Shown here one piece after another: positions 57,379-64,000 of a DNA stretch of 64,000 nucleotides (its first letter is position 1; every line of letters begins with the position of its first letter). The translations under genes were made by a program, and so were the position numbers. The notes under the pieces were generated by a model that was given only the letters and a program-made list of their open reading frames with translations, was not told the origin of the DNA and made no database searches. The stretch is from Takashimella koratensis. Taxonomy: Eukaryota; Basidiomycota; Tremellomycetes; Trichosporonales; Tetragoniomycetaceae. The DNA is taken from the NCBI GenBank assembly GCA_003116875.1, contig BCKT01000006.1, forward strand, positions 806,001 through 870,000, in the 5' to 3' direction.

Positions 57379-57395
57379 TCACTTTGTGCATAACC

Positions 57396-58349
57396 ATGGC
57401 TCGCCCCTTCCACCCCCACCCCGGCTTTTCCGGAGCCCTCTTTCCACCCTGGGACCTGGACCACTGGGAGGCAGTCGACGATCGTGTCCGTGGCGGGTCG
57501 TCTGTTTCTCATCTCGACCGGATCGAGATAAGCCGCGACGGACAACTTAGGTCACCTACTGCTAGGTACTGGGACATTGACGACGATGAAGTGGACGAGA
57601 CGAGGTTGTGGACGTACACCACGAGGTTTTGGGGCACGCTAGGTGGGTTGAAGCTGCCTTGAGCGTCAGGACAACGCTCACCTGGCACAGACACCCAAAC
57701 CCTAGGCGGCGCGGGCTTTGCATCACAGTGCTACCGCTTCGAACCCTCTCGACCCGTCTCCCTTCCTCCGAGCACCTACCGCGGTATCCGTATGATCCTT
57801 GCCGCGGACACACTCACCTACGGCTCTCGCCCACCTCCCTATGCCAAACCCTCTCTCCCTCACACCTTTACGCTCGTGCTCAAAACCCAACCTCCACTTC
57901 CTCGCCGTCCAGACGGCCGGCGCGCCTCGTCGTTGACCTACGAGGCCTCCATCCCTATTCCGTATACCGAGTGGACCGTCGTCCACACTCTGCCATGGTC
58001 GTCCTTTGCCCCGTTCTACCGCGGGAAGCCCGTGAAAGAGGGGGACGAGATGTACCGCCCTCTCCAAACGGAAAGCGTATACGAGATCAGCCTGATGTGC
58101 CGGAGCGAGTTTGGGCAGCAAGAAGGTGTGTTTGGGGTACTGGTTCATTTGATACAGGGGTGGAAGGTGGAGGCTGAGGAGAGTGGCAAGGTGAAGAGGG
58201 AAAGGGAGGGTGTGGTGGGCTGTTTTGCGTGGCTGCGAGCAAAATGGGAGACGATGAGGTTGAAGGAGAAAGAGAAGGAAAAGACTAGGCAAAAATTGAG
58301 AAAGTCTAGACCGGTGGTTCAACAGGATGAGAAGAGGTTGTTGGGGTAG
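57396..58349 (+). CDS. CIA30: Complex I intermediate-associated protein 30 (CIA30/NDUFAF1), 301 aa
   Basis: Assembly chaperone for mitochondrial NADH:ubiquinone oxidoreductase in the CIA30 family. Exons: 57396-57642 and 57691-58349 (phase 1; the intron is 48 nt with donor GTGGGT). Family motifs: WEAVDDRVRGGSSVS (about 24-38), FWGTLDTQTLGGAGFASQ across the junction, YRGIRMILAADTLTY, YEASIPIPYTEWTVVHTLPWSSFAPFYRG, and ESVYEISLMCRSEFG. A basic helical tail (KEKEKEKTRQKLRKS) ends the protein. No strong presequence is visible, so mitochondrial localisation is from the family. Its presence implies a complex I-containing respiratory chain. A long CA repeat abuts the start. Confidence 0.92.
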
Positions 58350-58478
58350 CGCGGATCTTGCGACTGTGCGACAGAGGTAACGTCCTATTTGATCATGTCA
58401 TCTACTGTAGCGCTATGATTGGATGTATCGTTACTCCTAGACTGTCAACTATGCAGCATAGGGTCTATCTCTCAGAGG

Positions 58479-60433
58479 TCATTTTTCGTCCACTCCTACA
58501 AAGTTCATAGCTACGATAAGATCCACCACCGACCCACCCACCGACTGCCTATAAAAATCAGTCAAGACGCACGCTCTAACCCTCTGGCCCTGTTCGAGTC
58601 TGTGGACGAGGTACGTGGCGAGTCGGTCGTTGACTCCGCTGACGCCAAAGTACGGCGGCCAGCCAAGTCCCTTGGCGACGGTCGTCGGAAGCGCGAGGGG
58701 GAAACTTGCCGCGGACGCAAATGAGAGGGTAAAGGTGGGGTCTATTCCGGAGGGCGGACCAAGTGGACGGGAGGTGAGCGTAGATTGGATGTGGGATTTG
58801 AGCATGGCAAACTTTTCCGGGATCGAGAGGAGCGTGGAGATTCGGTACCTACCGAAGTCAGCTCCATCGTCGCTACAATGATCATCCGCCCACACCTACC
58901 AATCCTGTATCCGAAACCTCGTGCCGTCACAATTCCACTCAAACCCGCCCTTTCTCGAATCCGGCCACGTATAAGGCCACACCCCTCTCCCTTCCTCCTT
59001 TTCCCACCCGTCCGCCTCGTCGAACCGACTCATTAACACAGCTTTTCCTCTGACTTCTCCGAGCCTCGGTACGCGGTTGGACAAGAACCATTTCCCCTGT
59101 GCGATGAAAGGCAAGAGCGCGTCGTGTAGGAGTCGAGAGAAGAGCGGGTGAAAGGGGGGTGTTTCTTCTTTGATGCATACGATGACGGTCTCGGATGGGT
59201 GAGAAGTGAGGAAGGCGTCGAGTGTCGCGAGAAGGAGAGGGAATGTGGACCGTTGGTGTCGGATACCGTGGTACACTGAGAGTCAGCGTCGAGGTTGGAT
59301 ATATTTGTCTGGGCGAGAAGTTGAGGAAGGCTTTGATTGGGGCCCTGGTGGATATTGGCGTACTCACTCTGTAGCTCATCACCCACGACCTTGAGCCGGA
59401 CATCGATGAACCTTACTCCATCAAGCAACTGCTGTGCGATCGATGTCGTTGGCTGCTGACACTGCGAAATAGGATCTGTCATTGGTTCAAGTTTTAGTCG
59501 TGTTCTAGACTCAATATAGGTCCAAGATCTCATCCCCTTTCAAAGTCATCACTCACATCCGTAAAGCGCACAGGACTCGTGGGTCCCAGGGAGCGCGATA
59601 TCCCCTAGTCTCGTGTCAGCCGGCACCGCGCTGAGGAAATCTGATGCTGGAGGATGAGCCACGACGATCAGTGTTATCCGTTCCGCCTTGGATATTCGTC
59701 TTCGTTCTCTTCGGGCGTTTGCAACCCTCGCGGTCTCCTCGCGCATGACGACCGACTCGTCTCGACTTTCACAACTGGTCCGCTCGGTAGTCCTCAAGTC
59801 GATGCTGGCTTTTCCTTTCCCCGCCTCTTGCCGTAGACACAGGGAGCCGTTGCTCGTCGCGTCCTCGCCGCCTTCCTCTCCACACACTATCCACGCTCTG
59901 GCCGTCCATTCTGATCTTCGAGTCGTCACCTCGCCTGCGCTTCGTATCCGGTATCCAGACCCAAAACCCACATCTCGGATGGGTACAGCCGCGCAGCGGC
60001 TCCTACTCAGTTGCCACGTAATAGGAGGGACATTGACTTCCCATCCTCTCGATGGAGCGTTCCTCGCCTCTTGATATTTCAATCTGTCGGCATCAACTGC
60101 GCCGTCGTCAAGCGGTACCGGCGCAGCATCGGTGAAGAAGACACGGAGACCAGTACTGGCGTCACAAGTGATTCTCGCGGCTGATCTGGATACTATCGAC
60201 CCAGGTTCACCCGGTGTCCGTGCCGAGGCTACCGTCTCGCGCTGGATCACATCAGAGGCGAGAGGATTAGTCGACGAAGAGGTTGCAAATGACAACGAGG
60301 TAGAGGTCGATGCAGGTTCCGCCGAAGTGACGCGGAGACCGTACGAGACCACGTCCAGGTGGTAGGTGCCCCTCATCTGCGCTGTCTCAAGTGGAAGTGA
60401 GCGGGGTCGCCAAAGAGTATGAGAAGAGGACAA
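58479..60433 (-). CDS. PLC-like phosphodiesterase with PI-PLC X domain, 576 aa
   Basis: Bacterial-type phosphatidylinositol phospholipase C fold, common in fungi with unknown substrate. Exons: 60433-59557, 59475-59368, 59275-58900, 58848-58479 (phases 1, 1, 2). The N-terminal about 250 residues are an uncharacterised Ser/Thr/Arg-rich region. The X-domain follows: LGDIALPGTHESCALYG with catalytic-type His, SIAQQLLDGVRFIDVRLK with the metal/His-neighbouring Asp-Arg, YHGIR with the second His, ETVIVCIKEETPP, and a C-terminal MNFVGVD strand. No signal peptide or membrane segment. A downstream in-frame ATG at 60376 (MRGTYHLD) could be the true start and would give 557 aa. The C-terminal Y and C2 domains of eukaryotic PLCs are absent. 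Confidence 0.85.
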
Positions 60434-60654
60434 TGGTGTGAAGGACGATGAAGAGCAGGCATAAAGCGTTTCATTCGACAGCCAGAACGATGAGCCGGAG
60501 GTTGAGGTGGAGGCCGCACGTGGCGCCAGCCAGTCAAGCTCGTGGCAAACTGGAGTCTGGCAACAGACACTAGAGTGGGGTATGCATCACTATGTTCAGA
60601 ATTCTATATAGGGCAGTCTTAGAGATGCTTGGTATCTCCTCATCTGGACCAGTC

Positions 60655-62658
60655 CTAAACCTCGGTAAACTTCTCGTCCTTCTCCTCGACACCCTCGGAC
60701 CCCTCCGCAGGCAGCTCAGCCACAGCCGAAGAGCTGCCTGTCCCAGCGCCAGCGACCATGTCTTGCTCCGCCTTGCCGCGGATCTGGAGGAACGAGGCCT
60801 CGCCGTCAAAGATGAGAGCGACTTCTTCCAGGGTCTTGCCCGAGGTCTCGGGGAAGAAGAGGTAGATGATGACGACTATCTTTGTCAGCAGTGCTCGTAC
60901 GATCGTCGGTTCTAAGAGACCTGGACCGGGGGAAGGGGCGGGGGGTTGTAGTCTCAGGTAGACCTACTGAAGACGAGCAAGAGACCCAGGTAGACGAGGT
61001 AAAACTTCCAACCGAGGTTAGCCAAACCCAACGAGTTTGCATAGTTGATTGCGACACCTTGTGCGTTGTTGAGTGTGACGCCCCATGCCAAACCCTTGGA
61101 TCGGAGGTAGTAAGGCATGATCTCGACCTCGTAGGTGAACAACAACGGGTTACAGGCTAGATCGAAGCCAAAGGAGTAGAGGTAGAGGCCGAAGATGGAG
61201 CCCACGCCCATTCCGTATGATGCGTGTACGGCGTACGCTACTCGAGTCAGCAGTGGCAAATGACCCAGCGATACAGGTTTAGAAGCCGGTTGAAAGACTC
61301 ACCTGCCGAGAAAGAAGTCTGGAGGATATTGGCAACGAGCATCACGAAGAACCCAGTGAGCCAGAGTCTACGACGACCCCAGCTCTCGCAAACGCCAGCA
61401 CCGATGATCGTCGCGACGAGGTTGAAGATGGATAGACCGGCGTTGTACCCGTTCACTTGGGTAGTGTTGGTCACGCCGATAAGCTTGAGAGCTGCGGAGA
61501 CGTAGTAGGTCGCAATGGCCTTGCCGTTCCAGTCTACGTGTGTCAGTGGATGGTGGTAGATCCCCGGATGAGCCACGGGCAAGGCGTTGGGCGAGCTAGA
61601 GCCAACTTACTGGTGACGATGGAGACAAGGGTGAGGAGGAGGAAACGCTTGCGATTACCTGGAGTCGAGAGAGCATAGACCCAGCTCGACGGGTGCTCTT
61701 GCTCCATCTTGATCGACTCTTTGATCTCGTTAAACTCGAACTGCATGTATCAGCACGCCTCCTCCCACCCCGTTCGCAAGTCATCACCTACCAAGACAAG
61801 CTCGTCGTCCATCTTCCCATTCGAGTGAAATTTTGCCAAGATCGCATGAGCCTTCTCCTCCTGTCCCTTGGCTACCAACCACCTCGGGCTCTCCGGGATC
61901 CACGGGATCAGCACGAGCACCAATAAACACGGTGCGATCTGTACGATTGTCGGGATCCTCCAAGACCAGTTATCAGTCGATGCCATACGTGATGTTCCGT
62001 ATGCCAACCACGTCACGATAATTGCCCCAAAGTTGAAAGTCACATTGTATAGCGATCCGACGATACCTCGCATTCGAGGGTGGGCGATCTCTTGGCATAG
62101 GACTGGGGCGCAGGTGAGGGCCGCGGCGATACCGGCTCCAGCGAGGACACGGCCGCCTGCGAAGACGCCGACGGACATTGCGGCGGCTTGCATCACGCAG
62201 CCGGTGAGCACTGGGGTGAGTGAGGGTTTAGGCAAGAGACGTACGGAGGATCATGCCGAACAGTAGGCCCATACGGCGGCCGAACCAGTCTTCAATGTAG
62301 GAGGCAGGGACCGAGGCGATGAGACCGCCGAGAGGGACGGCGGCGTTGATGAGACCAAGTCCGCTCGAGGTGGGGTGGCCCATGGCTGAGGGTGTCAGAG
62401 AAGTGTGTACGCCCGACTCACTGGCGAGGTAAGCTGGCATCGACTGGATCGAGCCAGTGAGCGACTTGTCGTACCCATCGGTCGCTTGCGTTATCTAGTA
62501 CCATCAGCTCCGATGGGTTAGTGCAGAGCTTGACTCACGTAGATTGCGACGATCACCAAGATCGAGTGGAACAGGCCCTTGTCATTCCACCAGCTCGATG
62601 CGGTGTTGTTGGCAAACTTGGACCAAGGTTGGTCTTTCGGCTGAGAGTAGAACCACAT
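60655..62658 (-). CDS. MFS sugar transporter (hexose/lactose-permease type), 534 aa as modelled
   Basis: Twelve-helix sugar:proton symporter or facilitator. Exons: 62658-62539, 62494-62422, 62385-62245, 62210-61792, 61740-61611, 61533-61303, 61237-60968, 60875-60655. Sugar-porter signatures: DGYDKSLTGSIQ, DWFGRRMGL (GR[RK] loop 2-3), RVLAGAGIAA, PESPRWLV (loop 6-7), ESWGRRRLWLTG (loop 8-9), EIMPYYLRSKG and PETSGKTLEEV. A strong acceptor (CTAAC...TTGTCAG) lies 3 nt before the modelled ATG. An upstream exon therefore exists: either the intron is in the 5' UTR, or the true start lies further right and the N-terminus is longer. Transport substrate unknown. Confidence 0.88.
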
Positions 62659-62661
62659 ACG

Positions 62662-64000
62662 CTGACAAGGAGTTAGGTAACGAGGTAGACGACGAGATAA
62701 AGTTGAACCCGATGGTCTGGTGGGATGAGTATGAGATCTGGTGGAGGAGGAACGCGGAAAATGACACCCCGCTCAACCTTTTAATCGCAGTCACCCTTGG
62801 GCAGCAGCACCTCGCATAATCATAGTCTCTCTTCCGCTACGCTGTTCCATCCTCCGTCGTGCCTTCCATCTCTTGCCATGACCCTCGGCTCCTCACCTTA
62901 CCAGCCGTTGCCTCGCCTCACACGTTTGCTCGCTTCTTGCTCGGATGGCGTAGATGACCCGTACTCACGCACGTTTACGCCGGCTTCAAGATGGTGGTGA
63001 GATGGAATAGAAGATAGTAATGAGCTTTTCCGCATTCTTGGCGTCCCCGCGATGGCCGATGGAAAAACAGCACCCTTGGGGTCCGTATCATCTTCCCGTG
63101 CCTGTATCCACTTCACACGTTCGAAAAAGGATTCGCGGCGAGGAGGGAGGCGAGAAGGGGTGCCGCGCCCAATAGCGTAGAGTGAGGGTTTGGTATTCTC
63201 AAAAAGCAGACGGGCAAGAGATGAGAGGTGGGCAAATGCCGGAGAGATTTTCCGGGAAGATTCGGAATTTTTCGCTGATAACCCAGAACAGATCCGAAGC
63301 GTGGTCGCAGCACACGTTGTTGACTTTCGCTTCGGCTGATTGGTCCCTGTCTCTTCTTGCTTGTCTGGCGGCGCCGCACCTCGTCTGCCTAAGGGGACCG
63401 ACCGAGGCAGATGTGGAACACGAGAAGCGTTACGCGTTCGGACCGAGAGATGGCGAGTCGCGGTGAGCAATTCCGACTAGACGAGAGGACGCAACGTAAC
63501 GCGTTCGTGCTCTGCACGTCACTGGCGGTGCTGCAGGGGNACCTCCTTTATCCTCCGTCGTCCGCCGAGAAAAGCCGATCTTGATCGAGCGCAGCCGGTT
63601 ATGTGGATACCATCTCCTTCTTTATTGCGTCACACGTGTGAGACAGTCCAAGCTGTCTGGCGCAGTCTGGAGAGTGGAAACGTGGGACGCTAGAACATGC
63701 CTGCAAGCTGCTCGGCGTGACAGAACCTTTCTGAATCAAGCAAGACCCCAGAGGTTCCAGCGCGTGGACGGAAAACTCGACCGAGATAGCTGATGTCGAC
63801 AGATAGCTGATGTCGACAGACCGCTTCCCTCTCTGAGACGAGTGGAGACGAACGTTTATCGCAGACGAGGGTAGTCGCGACGGACACCACTTCCGGTAGC
63901 CCTCTGCCTGAGTTGCGCCATGAGAGGGGACCTTGTTGATCCACGTGCGCTATCGTGAAGTCCAGATGTCTCCAACAATCCGAGTCGGAAGGGATCACTC
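62662..64000. other. Right-edge region, no gene supported
   Basis: 1.3 kb upstream of the sugar transporter. It probably contains the first, unmodelled exon and promoter of that gene. It has an undetermined base at 63540 and a 17-bp tandem duplication. Remaining ORFs match nothing I know. Confidence 0.5.
63785..63818 (+). repeat. 17-bp perfect tandem duplication
   Basis: GATAGCTGATGTCGACA occurs twice head to tail. Confidence 0.9.

Larger units (their letters stand above)
56308..57395. promoter_or_regulatory. Divergent region upstream of the Ser/Pro-rich gene (-) and CIA30 (+)
   Basis: 1.09 kb with purine-rich plus-strand sequence toward the minus-strand gene and two CA microsatellites toward CIA30. 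It contains a single N at 57106. No gene supported. Confidence 0.55.

Noticed and set aside
63690..63998. 102-codon minus-strand ORF at the right edge
   Set aside because: No recognisable motif and it runs into the window edge; it could be part of a gene outside, but nothing supports that here.

Overview
The window is nuclear DNA of a basidiomycetous yeast, most likely a tremellomycete (the class of Cryptococcus and Trichosporon). The reasons are compact, strongly pyrimidine-biased promoters, genes split by many introns of about 32-230 nt (GT-AG, CTAAC/CTGAC-like branch sites), and basidiomycete-style gene content. The genus cannot be fixed from sequence alone. I rebuilt 22 spliced gene models by hand from splice signals, reading-frame phase and protein-family similarity, plus one intron-nested open reading frame. 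I saw no tRNA, rRNA, transposon or CRISPR. There is one 100-N assembly gap (23867-23966) and single Ns at 57106 and 63540.

Layout. 1-4218: 5' two-thirds of NOT1/CNOT1 (-), cut by the left edge. 5285-8440: monothiol glutaredoxin GRX3/4 (-), whose 2.1-kb intron holds a same-strand 270-codon ORF. 8933-10597: translation release factor eRF1 (+). 11316-12518: orphan Cys-rich single-pass membrane protein (-). 12823-14298: ADP-sugar Nudix pyrophosphatase (+). 14299-17604: long gene-free stretch with one candidate structured RNA. 17605-18774: Cys-rich orphan (+). 19418-21202: LDAH-type lipid hydrolase (-). 21661-24375: siderophore-iron transporter (-). 26795-28757: ZRC1/COT1-type zinc transporter (-). 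29661-33653: bifunctional lysine-ketoglutarate reductase/saccharopine dehydrogenase (+). 33840-36412: VPS36 (-). 36953-40489: RasGEF with an N-terminal GTPase-like P-loop domain (-). 42162-42761: small disordered protein (-). 43248-44504: IDI1 (+). 44763-46046: uridine-kinase-like P-loop kinase (-). 46398-48147: secreted S1/P1 nuclease (+). 48467-53107: RAD5 (-). 53307-54150: POP5 (+). 54686-56307: Ser/Pro-rich orphan (-). 57396-58349: CIA30 (+). 58479-60433: PI-PLC X-like protein (-). 60655-62658: MFS sugar transporter (-). 62662-64000: no gene seen.

How they fit together. Most neighbours are unrelated housekeeping genes (mRNA decay and translation termination, RNase P/MRP, ESCRT-II, post-replication repair, isoprenoid synthesis). 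The best candidate for a linked system is iron homeostasis. The promoter of the siderophore transporter carries four exact copies of the fungal iron-GATA repressor site ATCWGATAA. The only other copy I found in the window lies about 70 bp upstream of GRX3/4, whose family senses iron and binds those GATA repressors. The same glutaredoxin gene has the 2.1-kb intron with a nested Ser/Pro-rich ORF. A zinc exporter lies in tandem beside the siderophore transporter, and the mitochondrial genes CIA30 and the lysine-catabolic enzyme are also present.
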